From positions 221,155-285,154 of the forward strand of contig JARWMV010000013.1 of the NCBI GenBank assembly GCA_030998015.1: a stretch of 64,000 nt of DNA. The letters run 5' to 3'. The stretch comes from Ceratorhiza oryzae-sativae (taxonomy: Eukaryota; Basidiomycota; Agaricomycetes; Cantharellales; Ceratobasidiaceae). Under the pieces are notes generated by a model, which was not told where the DNA came from, did no database searches, and was given only the letters and a program-made list of their open reading frames with translations. Shown one piece after another: positions 48,246 through 60,540 of this stretch (its first letter is position 1; each line of letters opens with the position of its first letter). Position numbers and translations under genes: made by a program.

Positions 48246-51200
48246 ATGCCTTTGGGTCCTTTAGCTCGCTGCCTCCTACCCATGTTGGCAAGAGTTCCCT
48301 TGGATTCCGCTGATCCATTCCTGCATGAGCCATTCACGTTCCCCGTATTCAGAGTGAATATGCTTCTTGCCCCGGTAGCAGGGAACGATATGAGCGACAT
48401 GTTTGAAGAGGAGGTAATCGACGTTGAGCAGGATACCCCAGTTGGAGAATTAGTTGAGCTCGGAGCTGGCTTTGCGCTAAACTCAGCTGCTCGGGGTGCG
48501 TTTGGGAAGGAGAACAACGAAATTACGGAGGGACTCCTGCTGCTGGCCAATTCATTTTATTGTGCATTGTGGGTCAAGGTCAAGCAGTACCGTGAACTTG
48601 GGCACAATACCTCCTATGCCTTGGCGCGAGTCGACCTCTTGTCTGCGAAAGCAGCACGCACAAACACTGGAAAGGATGGTGGCTGGAACGACTACCGGAA
48701 ACTGCTTCTCATATTGCTCAACCGGCCGGGTGGAATTATTGACCAAGTGACGGATGTCATGAGAGCGCACCGTGCGATTCCTACAGAGCGGTGGATAGAT
48801 GCGCAGCACGAAAACAGAGTGAGCAGTGCTGTGGAAATGCAACTTGATCTGTTGATCTCATTCACGTCTTGCGCTGTAGCGGAGGGTGGATGGGCCTCCT
48901 TTGGATGAGTACGATGTGTCTGTTCCATCAGGTGGCCCATATACCAGCTCCATTGCACTGCAAAATGAGGTTGCAGAGGTTGTGTTTGGCCCAGAGGTTG
49001 TGAACGGCAATGGATCTGTTGATAGCTTATACAGAAGTGTGGTTCAGATAATGATAGGCCGCGTATGGGAGTGTCTACACAAAAAGCTTGTACGGAGCGT
49101 CAAGCGGACCAAAGAACTCCGGGCCAGCTTGGACCAGCTGATTGATGGTTAGTATCTCGGAACTTGACCGTCAATTTCACTCATCTTTTGGATGAACAGA
49201 CGCAAAGGAACAATTGACGCTCGCCAATCTTCAAGCTGCACTCCGAAAGTTGAATGAGTGGCGAAAACACTGGAAGCTCACCTTTGACACTGAGGATCTG
49301 GAGTTTACATCTCGTGAAGAGGAACTAGCTGGGCTGTTCAAGTTGTTTGGTGCTGCTATGGAACTCCCTTCCAAAGGTGAGTTATATATGCGACTGGATT
49401 TGTATTGGAAACTGATGTGGAGGTCAGGCGGGTATAGAAACCCCAGAGCGCGTCATCCCACACTTCAGCATTCAAAGTCTTCAAAACAGAAACAGCCGTA
49501 TGCAGTCTTGCCGACCGAGAGTGAGGTAGCAGAAGCCAGCGAGCATTGGGCCGACTATCTGCAGGCACTCCAAGACGAGCTACATTCTCCGATTCCGACC
49601 CGCCCAACGCGCAACCGAGTGGAGCTGTTGGAGGGGAGCGGCGATGTCGGGATGGGAGCCTATGATGGCAAGGAAGCGTCAGACATCTGGGTCACCCTGG
49701 GGCTTCCTGGCGCTACGCAATTTCCGTTTGCACACCCAGGGGATGAGAGCAAGAAGCCTGTGGAACCGATGAGACATCAGATTGCAGGGACAGCAGCGAT
49801 CTTGTCTCGGGCTTTCACCAGTGTGCGAACGGAAGGCGCTTCACCCACTCTCCTGTGTGATGATGTTGGGCTTGGAAAAACCTACCAAATCATAGCGGCG
49901 TTCAAGATGATAGCGCATTGGCGTGGTTTGCAAGAGAGGAGTCCAGAGAAGCTTCTGCCTCTCCCCCCTTCGCTGTCGGTGAGTTCAAGCTGTGATTACA
50001 TAAAGGCCCCGATGTTGATGGACTCTAGAAAACCATACGCCTTACTTTGCAGGGCTGAACCATATCCCCAATCAACCATTTCTGGTTGTGGTACCTCGCA
50101 CGTTATCCAGTCAATGGCTCAAGGAGATTCCAGAGTTCACCAAGCGAGGGAGCTTCCGTGTGGTGCACTTTTCGTCTGAGCAACAGAACATCGCTCGGTT
50201 TTTCTCTGACCCAAACGGTGACTATTTGAAGGCTGCTGGGGCTGCAGGCCAGCATGCAGGACGTGTATAGTGATCGCGGATACTTCGGTGGGATGACGTT
50301 GTGGTTTGAACACAGATGCTTGATCACTGATACATGTGGGGTGGTCCAGGCAGTTGCAAAGGAGGCAACTCGATGCTTCAAAGCACCGGTCAAACTGAAC
50401 ACTCGAGCTGGCCAGAGGAACGTAGCCAGAGGGGATATCGACATCTTGGAACCCAGGCCAGATGTTTCACTGCGGGGTACTATTTGGGAGCAGCAATTTA
50501 CGATGGTGGCCTATGACGAGTCTCACGATCTCCGCAACTCCTCGATGGTTGCTCTGTCTGCTCAGAGACTGTCGGAAAACTCTTTGATCCGGGTGGCCAG
50601 TACTGCCACGCCAATCTTCACGAGCGCAATGGTAGTGCACCCTGCATACATATATGATAGTGTGCAGGACAGTTGATTCTGACGTGGTTTCATCCGACAG
50701 GACATCGCTGCCCAAGGACGGATCTTGCGTCAAGTAAATCTCCTTGGCAGCGCTGGCGGGGCCCATTACGATCTCATCCTGAAAATGAAAAAGGCTCGAG
50801 AGAGGGAGTGGGAGGAAAGATCTTCTGAGCTGGTCGCCGAGGCAATCCGGAAGGAAGCACTCCAAGCTGCCCAGGAGGCGGACATATCCGACGATCTGGC
50901 CCGGCTCAAGGAGGTCACAGCTCAAGTGGAACGAAAGTACAACAGTGACGACCAGGTGAAAATTCTGAAGAGCTCTTACATCAATGAGCTGGTGATCAAG
51001 CTTCTCAGAGAAATCATGCTCCCGCATGTGATCCACCGGACTGGAGATTCCAAAAACCCTGACGGGAGCTCAATCTTCAATATTCACCCATACAAGTACC
51101 GCACTGTCTGGAGTCCTCTGGCTGAGCGTGAGCAAGAAGTACTGGACCAAGTAAATGAAGTACACCAGGAGCATGTTCAACGCCAAGACAGGTGTGTTCT

Positions 51201-53796
51201 TTTGCAGAAACTTTGGATCATCAAAGTGCTAGGCTTGGCTGGGAGTCTTACAATTGTTGATTAATAGGGGTGAGAAGTTCGACATGGAGATTCTGAAGTG
51301 GACGGTCAGTTAGCCTGACCTCAATCGTAGTAACTTTTCTAACAGCCACATTGGCTTTGTTGGCAGAATTTCCTTCTAAATCAAAAAGACGCATGCTTCC
51401 ACTGGGAGATTGTTGCAGCAAAAGAAAAGGAAGCCAATGATGGGCTGAAATCGGATTCCCTTGCCTGTCGAATTCCAGACAGTTGGGACGCAAGCAATCT
51501 GGCAGATAAAATCTCGACGCGTATGAAGAAGGTCTCCGAGCTTCTTGACTATTGTTGGCAGGGGAATCCAAAGCCCCCGGTCTATCGGGAAGATGGAACG
51601 CGGAACTTGGCCGCGGAGCAGCAACAGCCAGATCCTCGCCCTTTGACAAAACCACGCAAATTCCTGATCTATGTCGAGTACAAAGTACATCGTCATATGC
51701 TGAAAAGGGTCCGTCCTTTGTCCAACATGTGACCGCAGAGCTTGGCTGACGCTTGATGAACACAATGCAGATGTTTGCCATTGAGCGCCGAGAGTTTGTG
51801 GAATACTGCGGCGAAATGACACCAGCAAAGCGTCAAGAGGCAGTTGACAGGTTCACCAACAACCCCACCTGCCGCATCATGCTGATCAGCAAGGTAGCGG
51901 GCGCTGGGCTCAATCTTACAGCTGCTAATGTGGTGATCTTCGTAGTGAGTTCCTGTGTGACGTGCACCATTCAGATACAGCCATGACACCACTGAGTAGA
52001 GCCCCGTGTGGTCTGGGCAAGAAAAGAAGCAGATCATTGGTCGGGCATGGCGATTTGGCCAGGCGGAGGAGGTTATAGTTCTGGATATACATGCACCCCG
52101 CGGTCCCGATCTAGCTCTTGCCGGCTATGCGGGGAGCAAATGTGCTATGTCGGCCGAGTTCCTAAGGTCCGAGCGCGAGCTGTATGAGGCACACCAAGTC
52201 TGGCTCTCAGCTCAACGTGATGCGGAGCAACAGGAGGACAAGGAGAATGAAGAGGACGAGAGTAGCGATTTGGAGGATGTACCACTGGCTGGTATTCGAC
52301 AGGCACAGAGGTCTCATGTCAAGCCCCGCAAGCGAAAAACAACTGATGTTGAGGTGGGCACTGACGCATCAACCAGTACACAGCCACAAGTGCAAGCTGA
52401 AGGGGCAGGCCAACCGAGCTTGAAACCCGTTAAAAGGCTGGCTCCCACTGCTTTGCAGACTTCCACCACCTCGGGTTCTCAGTCAGGGCTGCCAGGCAAT
52501 TCAAGTGGACATCCCACCACACGGCCAGCTCGCTCTGAACAAGCATTCTCGTATCCTCCTAGGAAGCGGTTGAAAGCATCAACGACAATGGAAATTCAAG
52601 CGCGGACGCAAATATCAACTATGGAAAATATCGTCCCGGCAGTCTCTGCCCAGGCCCCAGCGATGATGTCAATCCCAGGCCGTGCCTCGCCAGCGGTGAT
52701 ACCTCCCAGTAGATCGACCCTTCCTCGATCATCGCCCGCACTGCTGCCTAGCTCTCCTGTTCTAGCCGCCTCATCCTCATCACCTCCATCTCCGTCGCCT
52801 TCACCCTCACCACCCGTGTCACCCCCTCATCATCCCGTGTCGTTACCGGCTGCCTCGATATGTTCCTCCAGTCTGGTGGGGGCCATCGTAGATCAGACGG
52901 CTCCCACAGATGTGCATGGCTTCAGAGCAAAGAACCATATCCCGTTTGCTCCTCCGAATGCGCGCCATAAGCCAGGTGTGGCAACACCTTCGCAGTGTCA
53001 TCAGCCTGTGGAAAACAAGTCCCCTGAGCTGTCTGGCTACCCTACTGCTCCAGCGCCGGGACATGTCACTTCTAGTCCAGAAATGTCGAACGGTGAAGTG
53101 TATACAAAGACTAAAGCACCGCGAAAGCATATCCCTATGGTCCCTGCCCACCTGCGGCCAAAACCAAAGCCAGCACCACTTCCACGGCCATCTGGTGGAC
53201 CCGGGGACTTGTCGGCTGATTTCTTCAACCTATCTCACCCAGGTATTCTTCCACCAAAGCCTACCACACTGGCGACCACATTAGTTGGCCATGGAACTGA
53301 TGGGCCAGGGACCACAGATGATACAGGGACCGGTTCTCCCCCATTGCCAATAGGTGCTGCCAAAAATCTGCCAACCGTCTGCTCCCCTCTGCAATCATCA
53401 GACAGCGGCCAAGTATGGGTTGAGAAAGTACAGATTCTAACTGCGTTACATAAAGGTTCATCTGAACCTGTCCGGGTCTCGGCAGTACTGAATGGTATGT
53501 GCATCTGTATGAATTTAGCAATCCATGTTGTTGACTATGTGTTTCCACCAGGCCCTTCATCCAAGATCACAGCTCATCCAGCTAAAGGTGCTGGTGTGCC
53601 ACCAGTACCAGCCGCTTCGCAGCAGCATAAGCGCTCAGGTTTTGCCAAGCGTGAAACCAAGAAAGCCAGCGTGAAGCCAACTGGTGATGCAAGGGATGCC
53701 AAGGCTAGTTCTCTGAACAAGCAGGATATGGAGTTGGAAAAGGCATCTGCTGGTCCAAGTGCAACTTCCCGGATCTCACGACCATCCATGTTTTGA
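48246..53796 (+). CDS. SNF2-family DNA-dependent ATPase
   Basis: Multi-exon gene. The N-terminal ~300 residues are unknown. Motif I is LLCDDVGLGKT (49855), motif Ia is VVPRTLSSQWLKE (50090), motif II is DESHD (50517) and motif III is STATP (50600). A helical insert follows, then the second lobe with RFTNN...LISKVAGAGLNL (motif V, ~51890) and QIIGRAWRFGQ (motif VI, ~52033). The C-terminal ~500 residues (52200-53796) are acidic, then Pro/Ser-rich with basic KPRKRK. Such enzymes move or remodel nucleosomes or strip proteins from DNA using ATP. Supported introns include 48819-48879, 49148-49199 and 49979-50052. Three one-base shortfalls are inferred: A run 49493-49496, C run near 49964, and near 50270. 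The DEAH box reads DESH. Confidence 0.88.
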
Positions 53797-53973
53797 GAAA
53801 GCTATATGTCTCTATGCTGTGATCGTTGCTTTATCATATCAATTCTAGTAATCATAAAATCCAAAACATATCTTAAGCATGTGACGGAAATTTTGATGAA
53901 ATTTGGAAATTGATAACAACAAACAAGAATGTGTTATATTGTACTGTGGATAAAGACTGATGTAGTGCACCCA

Positions 53974-54956
53974 CTATCGCTTGCGTTTCGGTGCAGGTGA
54001 ATCAGGTGGTGCCGCCCTCTTTCCTTTAGCCTTCGAGATGCCCGCATCCTTTGCATCTATGCCAGAACGACCGGAGGCCTCACCCTGACCCTCCATGACA
54101 TCACCAACGACTTCCACAAGCTGTTTGCACATACCGGCATCCGGCGCAAGCACCCAATCCGATATCTGGCCAAGATTGTGCATAGGACGACCCGGCAAGG
54201 CATCCGCCCAGGGCCCCAGTCGACGCCAAGTTGGCCGGGACGGGTCAGACTCCAACGAGAGGCTGTTGGCCAGGAAGTTGAGCGGATCATCCGCTGAGAG
54301 AGTGGCATACTGCTCTCGGACAGTCCGGTCATATGGCCACTTGTCGGCCCAGCTTACCGGTCACCAATTTGGGCGGACGCCGGTACGTGACCACTCTTCG
54401 TACCAAGGTGCGTTGTAATTCTGAAGAGTGGCTTCCCAGGCCTCTTCGTAACCGTTGTGGCAAGTCGCCACCGCATACTCGGCTTGAGTGCTTGTCAACC
54501 ATAGGCAAGGCGCACTGGTAATGACGATCAGAAAAATGAAAGAGCTAAGATAGCGCAATCTAGCTTACCCCCCTCGGAAACGCGCATCACGCTGGAGTTC
54601 TATCTTGATGGTATCTGAAACCCTCACCCAGAACCAATCGATGTCGTCAGTGAACCAACAACATTAAGCATAGAGTCCATCAGGGTCGCGCAGAGCGGTG
54701 GTCTTGCCCACAAGGTTTAACCCACGGAACACACCGCTTTGGATCATCACCTCGGGAATGGGGGATCCTTTCAGCCGCCAACTCAAAATGCACCGAGCCG
54801 AGTACTCTAACTCGAGCTGTCCAGCGGTTAGACCGCAAAGGTGAACGTCATGGTTAAAAGCTCACACGATTGATTTTTGTCTTGAGTTTCATCCACCAGA
54901 GCCTCCCATTCAGGCGCCGGGTTTTTTCCGGAGACGGGTGCAGGAGAGTGAGACAT
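53974..54956 (-). pseudogene. Unknown gene with in-frame stops
   Basis: Reading minus from the ATG at 54956, the product starts MSHSPAPVSGKNPAPEWEAL. After an intron it continues with EYSARCILSWRLKGSPIPEV and LVGKTTALRDPDGLYA, then a TAA, then WFTDDIDWFWVRVSD in the same frame. After another intron comes TCHNGYEEAWEATLQNYNAP, then a TGA, then WADKWPYDRTVREQYATLS. The end is a basic PAPKRKR at 53974. The coherent protein text on both sides of each stop shows a once-continuous gene. Both stops fit single C-to-T changes (CAA to TAA, CGA to TGA). The basic tail could be a nuclear signal. I do not recognise the family; it is Trp-rich like the divergent gene at 55097. Confidence 0.5.
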
Positions 54957-55096
54957 GGTGTGGGCGGACGGCAACTGGATGCAACGAGGCACGTGTCAGA
55001 AACACGGTCACATGATCTAGTGTTTATTTGCCTGGCCAACCTTCCTCTCTGCAACCACTAACCTTCAACTCACCACGCTCTCCAACTCTTCAATAA

Positions 55097-57144
55097 ATGT
55101 CCGCCTCAACACGCGCACTGCCATTCGATATTGATGAGGTGTACGGACCGACCGAGGAGGCTCCCTTGAGGCGGGAGACACACCGGCTAGAGACTGAAGA
55201 CAACCGGCGGGTGGGAAGCAAGGAGAGTAAGTGAAAACTCACCATAGTACACAACCCCAGTACATTAACAGAGTCTTCATCGCAGCTCGGGTTCGCTTTT
55301 TGACTGATTTCATATTCGTCAAAAAAGGCGAGTTCGTGTATCCTTACTACCAGTTGTGCACAGAATGGTTCTGGGAGGGGGTGGAGGTTTATGGCTTCAT
55401 GATGGCAGCGACGACCGGAGTGGAGCGTTGGTTTGTGTGGAGCCTGCACTGGTGGATGGACTGGCCTGGTCGGGATATGCAGCTGGTGCGAATCGATCGT
55501 GTGGTTGGGATCACAAAGGAAAGTGACCCACACTTTCGAAACGGGTGAGCATTAAGTTCTACATCCTGGGGACATTGGAAACTGACATGCTACACCACAG
55601 CAATGAGCAGGTCCTTTGGTTGGAGACATCCCAGGGCTATTCATACGCCCTGATGGAGCCGGATGATCTCTATAGAGCGGGTTACATGGCGGTGCTCCTG
55701 AGCTGGCGGGACCTGGGACGGGGCGGCTTGGGGCCGTGTGGGCCGATCAACCTCGACATGCCGCCGCCCGACTGGTGGCACAAGAATGGCAAGGTGGCCG
55801 GGAAGAAGGCCTGGCAGATGTTGCAGAAGGCGTGGAAGAAGAAGAAGCAGGAGGAAAAAAGCGACGACGATGAGGCGGCCGGGTTGGAGCACGAGGACCG
55901 CGCAGTAAGGGGAGGAAAACGGCGCCGGTCTCCAGCCTCCCCAGCACAAGCGAAGGCGAAAAGACGATCCTCTGGCAAGCATCATGGAATCGTCGCCTCT
56001 GCCGGAGAGGCCTCCTCAAGCGCGACCCTACACAGCAAGCCCGGAGGGTCGAACGAACCAGCTCGAGCCGACAAGGTGCCGCCCAAGAAGCGTCCACGCT
56101 ACATCGATATCGACGAGGAGTACATCCCTCCGTCTGGTAGGGTCCCTCCGAGCCCCCCCTCTCCCTCTTCCTCACATGGTCAGTCGTCCCCTCGCCCACC
56201 GTCTCCTCCGCCCATTGCTCGCTCGGCCGTCCCAGCACCCTTGCTCCCGCCCCACCACCTTCCGCCCGCCCGCCACAGCCAAGCCCTCCACCACTCTCAT
56301 GCCCTCTGCCACCGTCACCCCCCCTGCCACCGGCTACTCTCCCACAACTGTCCACTTCCCCAGGACCGGCGGCCCCCCCTGATAAATCCCACAATCCATC
56401 GATCCCCCCTCACCACTCCCCCGCCCCCCAACCTCGCCCCACCCCACAGCCGGCTCCCACGCCGGCGCTGGCTGGCCCGTCAGCCAAGACTGCTTCGTCG
56501 TTGGCCAAGGACCGGGCAGTCCGAGAGGCCGACCATGGGTACGAGCCAGGCCTGGCTACCCAGGGAGCGAACAAGTTGCCGCCACTTACTATGCCTGGGC
56601 CAGTGGCGGAGATAGGTGAGTCTCACTGCGCACTTATTGACTAACAAGAAGCTCACATACGGGGAGGTACAGAGTCCAAGGGTGGCGAGTGCCCTGACGC
56701 AGTGTCCAGCCAGGACTCGGATGTAGCCCAGGCGGTGGCAGGGATGTCCCTCGGTATGTATATGATCCCTCATTGGTGTGACCCCATTGATTGATAATGT
56801 ACGAAGTCGGGTCAGTGGTCCCATCCAGGCGCATGACGTCGCCGGGGCCCATTTCCCTGATCCCTCTGCAGGAGGTACCTCAGGTTGACGAGCCTGGTTC
56901 AGGCGCAAGCATGGCCGGCCTGCAGCCGTGCGCTCCAGGTGCTGAAGCGGGCTCCTCTGAGGACGCCGAGGGTGTGGTGGCAGCGAACGCCGCCAGTAGT
57001 CGACCTGGCCTGGCAACTTCCGCTCCGCAGCCACTTCGACATGTTGTAAAGGCAGTGACGAAGCGCAACTTGGTTGAGCCGGATGCCGACGATGAACGTT
57101 CGTCCAGGCGACACGTTCGTTTACCACATGTACCCCCAGCGTAA
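55097..57144 (+). CDS. Trp-rich N terminus, Pro-rich tail, unknown
   Basis: The gene starts 140 bp from the divergent pseudogene. Exon 1 (from 55097) is short; its join to the next exon is unclear. Exon 2 to 55543 encodes FLTDFIFVKKGEFVYPYYQL and WSLHWWMDWPG; the intron 55544-55600 splices cleanly into NEQVLWLETSQGYSYALM. A Lys/Glu-rich stretch follows (55830-55880), then basic RRRSP and KKRPRY clusters that could be nuclear signals. A proline-rich region follows where the frame changes near 56235 to one rich in Pro and Ala. Two short introns precede a C-terminal Ser/Ala/Glu tail ending RHVRLPHVPPA at 57144. No known domain. The layout of folded aromatic N terminus and disordered basic/Pro-rich tail suits a nuclear scaffold, which is inference. 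Confidence 0.5.
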
Positions 57145-57629
57145 CATGATCTGTCTTCCGGCGCCGCTAGTCACTCATGCATTGAACTTTCATTGGCCCC
57201 GCCCCCAAAGTTGAATCCTGTATATCTGATATAGTTGTGTGCCTTGCAATAATCACATTTACTCATGTTCGTTGAGAATGCGATACACTTCCCGTTCAGT
57301 TCTCCAGTATTGCGTCACTAGCGTGCTGCAAATGACTCTCTGAAATCACGCCTCAATTGCTCCCCATCGACTAATTCTATCAATCCTAAGTTGACTGGCG
57401 CATAGCTGACGACATATGGAACAAGTGCAAAGACAGTTATATTCAAATTTCTTTCATTTGTTCAAAATATGCTCGCCATGAATATCCTGCAAATAGGCAA
57501 CACTTCTCAACAGAGCCGCATCCTTTGCAGGCTGGCTCTAACTTGTGGCACTCCGATCTCACGTGATATCGAACCCCACGCGCTTGCACGTGACATCACC
57601 TTTTTAATCCCGCCCACCTCAACACACAC
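57145..57629. other. Intergenic, no gene seen
   Basis: Between two plus-strand genes; probably the promoter of the finger-containing gene. Nothing else supported. Confidence 0.5.
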
Positions 57630-59157
57630 ATGATGGACTGCAGCACGACTTGTAAGCTCCCATCATCCGGCATTTGGGAACCATAGAATTCGACGACTCC
57701 TCAGCCCAAAGCCAGAACGCTGACCATGCAGGCAAGATTTCTGCCGACGACGGAACCGCTGAGGTAAGCGACCTTCATTGTTTCTCAGCCGCATCAACTG
57801 GTCATGCTGAACACCCTATACATTAGTACTGCTATATCTGCGAAGATGGTGGCTCCACCATCCATTGCACCATCTGCCAAAAGGCGTTCTGCTGTTTGAT
57901 GATCGGCAAGGCTTCAGAGAACGAAGAGAACCAGGCATGTGTGAGCGTCCCTGCTTCCATGGTGGACGAAATCAACATGGCGTTTCCCTGCCCGTCCTGC
58001 CTGACTTCCGCCCAGGCTCGATCTGTGCCGGTGAGTGTGTCGAAGTGTCTTACTTCGATGCATCTTGACCCACCCATACCACAGTACATGATTAATCGTG
58101 CAGCGCGAGCAACGCTGAGGCTTGCGTTGCCCTCCAGCGTTGCGCTGGTTATTTTGCACATAGATTCTCTGTTCTCGCAGGCATGGGCATTGATGGAGCA
58201 AACCCTGGGACTACTCAATGCCTTCCAGATCAATGTTGCTAGCTTCTGCAGCCTGCTGCACTGTGGCAGGACGGCATCAGACGAACAGGGGATGTTAGAC
58301 AAGTGAGCGAAGTTCAAAGTTTCACTAGGCCCATCAGCTGACCCGCGTCGTGACTTTAGGTTGGACAGCGATCTCGGCCGCCACCTATTGGTGATACTGG
58401 TAACAGAGAGTAATCCTGGTGGCAGATAGTGGACTGAGTCCACCACTGCAAAACGCTCAGCATCCCAGTTGAGAGAAACGGATCTTTTATCTTTTGTCGT
58501 CAATGGCACCCGATCGCTCTCGCGCGGGGCGCTGTCTGTCAGGTACTTCAGGATCACTTGTGGCTGGAACCTACCCGGCCCAGCAGTTGTGAGGGACTTA
58601 GCTAACTACTTAAACACATGCGTATGGAGCCATATGATCCACATCCCGGTACAAGTGTTAAACTATCACGTCCTAGAATGCGCGTGTCGTCTTTGGTCCT
58701 GCCGACTACATCTTCTGTTCTCCCGAGCGATTACATGGTAATGCTTCCGGAACTGTTCTTAAACATTTATTACTTCGGAAGCGACTTCCGGTCATCGCTC
58801 TACCGAGTCTGAGGTCGATCCGAGGAAGCGCGTTTGCACACTGGATTGCTCATGATGGATCGGGAGGCCTCAGGCTTGATGATTAGCGTGACAAAGATCT
58901 TTCACTCTCCGCTTTGCAAACGACCACTTGGTGTGGACCTGCCGATCGCGTCCACCATTTGCACGTGCAGGGATATCGACAATCACAAAGAGATGTGGTC
59001 CATTGTCGATAGGGCCTCTGTTGCAGGGGAGGCGCTTTTTGTGTTCAAGTCTACTTGTTGCGGCCTTAGGCTGCATGTCGCGATCTTCCCTGGCCACCGT
59101 CGTACGGTTGAGCGTGTCTCAGAACTATTCACCGAAGAAGATTTGGAATCCTGAATC
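57630..59157 (+). pseudogene. ADD/PHD-like Cys finger protein, decayed
   Basis: After a 5' exon with an Asp/Ala-rich start and an intron (57765-57827), the frame gives YCYICEDGGSTIHCTICQ, then AFCC, and about 45 residues on FPCPSC. The pattern C-x2-C-x-DGG-x4-C-x2-C-x2-AFC...C-x2-C closely follows the PHD half of ADD domains (ATRX, DNMT3), which read unmodified H3K4. A second intron (58032-58084) leads to a helical segment. A third leads to LGRHLLVILVTESNPGG, where TAG at 58427-58429 interrupts the frame before WTESTTAKRSASQLRE. Further frame changes follow (58600-58620, 58800-58840) before a last piece ending EEDLES at 59154. It is a broken gene whose intact form I cannot identify beyond the finger. 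Confidence 0.5.
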
Positions 59158-59862
59158 GGGTTTGTTCAAATTCAAAATGAGCACCATAGTCATGATGATC
59201 ACCTTTGTGAGTTCTTTTCTCAGGTGTCTTTGTCCAGAACTATTGACGACGGATCAATCAATAGCCGGCTGGCTCAAAAGGCCACAGCCTGAAAACGCGC
59301 GAAGCAGTTCCATGGACATTGGCAGGCAGATGGCTGCTAGCCCGCAGCAGGCATGGCGCCCAGGCGGGCCAACCTTCCACCTCCCATTCCGTTTAACCAA
59401 GCGTATAACCTGTATCCAGTCAGCCTCTTACCCAAAATATATCGTTGCTCATCTATTCCTGCTTGGTGCTAACATATTTCGTTTCATGAGAGGGATTAAC
59501 TCCCAGTACAGCATATGAACCTGATGAAGAAGACCATTCAGGGAAATTGACAGTAGTTCGCCTTTGCGCGTTTGACAACACCCCCAGTCTTGGATCATTT
59601 TTTGGATCATGCAAATGGTTTCACTATTCAGGGGGTTTGTAAGTTTGTAAGTTGGACACGTTAGAGGGTATGATCTAAACAAAACAAATGGGAATGACCA
59701 ATTTTAATTGCAACCAAGTTCATCTGTATTTCAGGCAAACCAAGGATTATGCATGTGAGATTGGCGGCTTTTACAACATAGAATAACAGTTGCTGATCCA
59801 AAGCTGTATTAAGGTCTAATCTTACTACACCAGAGCACATTAGGCCTCCATCATGCCATCAT
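59158..59862. other. No intact gene; possible tail of the finger gene
   Basis: A short plus-strand stretch rich in His and Asp (59155-59205) could continue the decayed gene to the left. Beyond ~59340 I see nothing coding. Confidence 0.4.
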
Positions 59863-60030
59863 AAAGATGTGATGTGAGAGCTTTGCCGGACATCGGCACC
59901 CACATGCGGGAACAGGTCGTTGCCTGGCCATTCCCGTCCCCGCCCCTGCCCCTGAATGCCGGAATGCCCATAATACGAAAATGCTGGCAGAATGCTGGCA
60001 TGGGGGGGGAGCAAGCATGCGAGAACGTGA
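59863..60030 (+). repeat. Solo hAT-type terminus, similar to 36454 end
   Basis: The segment beginning AAAGATGTGATGTGAGAG and continuing TTTGCCGG.CATCGGCACC aligns with the left end of the 36454-39105 element (AAGCATGTGACGTGGAAG...TTTGCCAAAATTCGGCACC). It is followed by similar CGGGAA and CCGGAATGCC words. No partner end or transposase is nearby. Confidence 0.4.
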
Positions 60031-60279
60031 TAACGCAAATGTATATATGTATTGTAGCATGTCGACCATGCATATGATTCATAGCAAAAAGTTGGGGCAT
60101 AAGTACAGCATTGGGAAGTATTTGCGGATTCAAACAACTATTGTACAAACAAACATAATATAATTCGCCTTCTGGAAACAGACAGGTATAGGCAGCATAC
60201 AATACCGTTAACTATCGACGAGGGAAAAAACACAATTCGGACATTGCCACATGTTGTGCACATAGATATCGTCCTCCCT

Positions 60280-60540
60280 CAGCCTCGCAAGCGGCCTACT
60301 CCCTCCCTCAATATCACCTTGTAGTGGAAGCCCTCGCGACAGTGGGCCAATTCCAATGTGTAATAGCTAGTAATCGAACGTCAGTTAACATAAACCACCA
60401 CGCAAGGCAACATCTACTTACGAGACGCTCGGCGAGCAAATGAACAGTCTTGTGCTTGGCCTTGACCGACTCCAGCTTGATGGTGACCTCTTTGCCAGAG
60501 AGAAGGTTGGTACCTAGATAGGTATCGACGGACTGGGAAG
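60280..60540 (-). pseudogene. Casein kinase I N-lobe fragment
   Basis: The minus strand from ~60534 reads YLGTNLLSGKEVTIKLESVK then AKHK. This matches casein kinase I strands 2-3, including the catalytic VAIKLE-type lysine and the ESVKAKHPQL block specific to CK1. A GT-AG intron (60421-60367) follows, then degenerate sequence with a GVGxLRG echo of CK1 GGVGIP and a stop. The glycine loop, catalytic HRD and DFG regions are absent, so it cannot be a kinase. Confidence 0.45.

Noticed and set aside
55747..56394. A long Gly/Arg-rich minus-strand frame
   Set aside because: It is the shadow of the proline-rich coding region on the plus strand.
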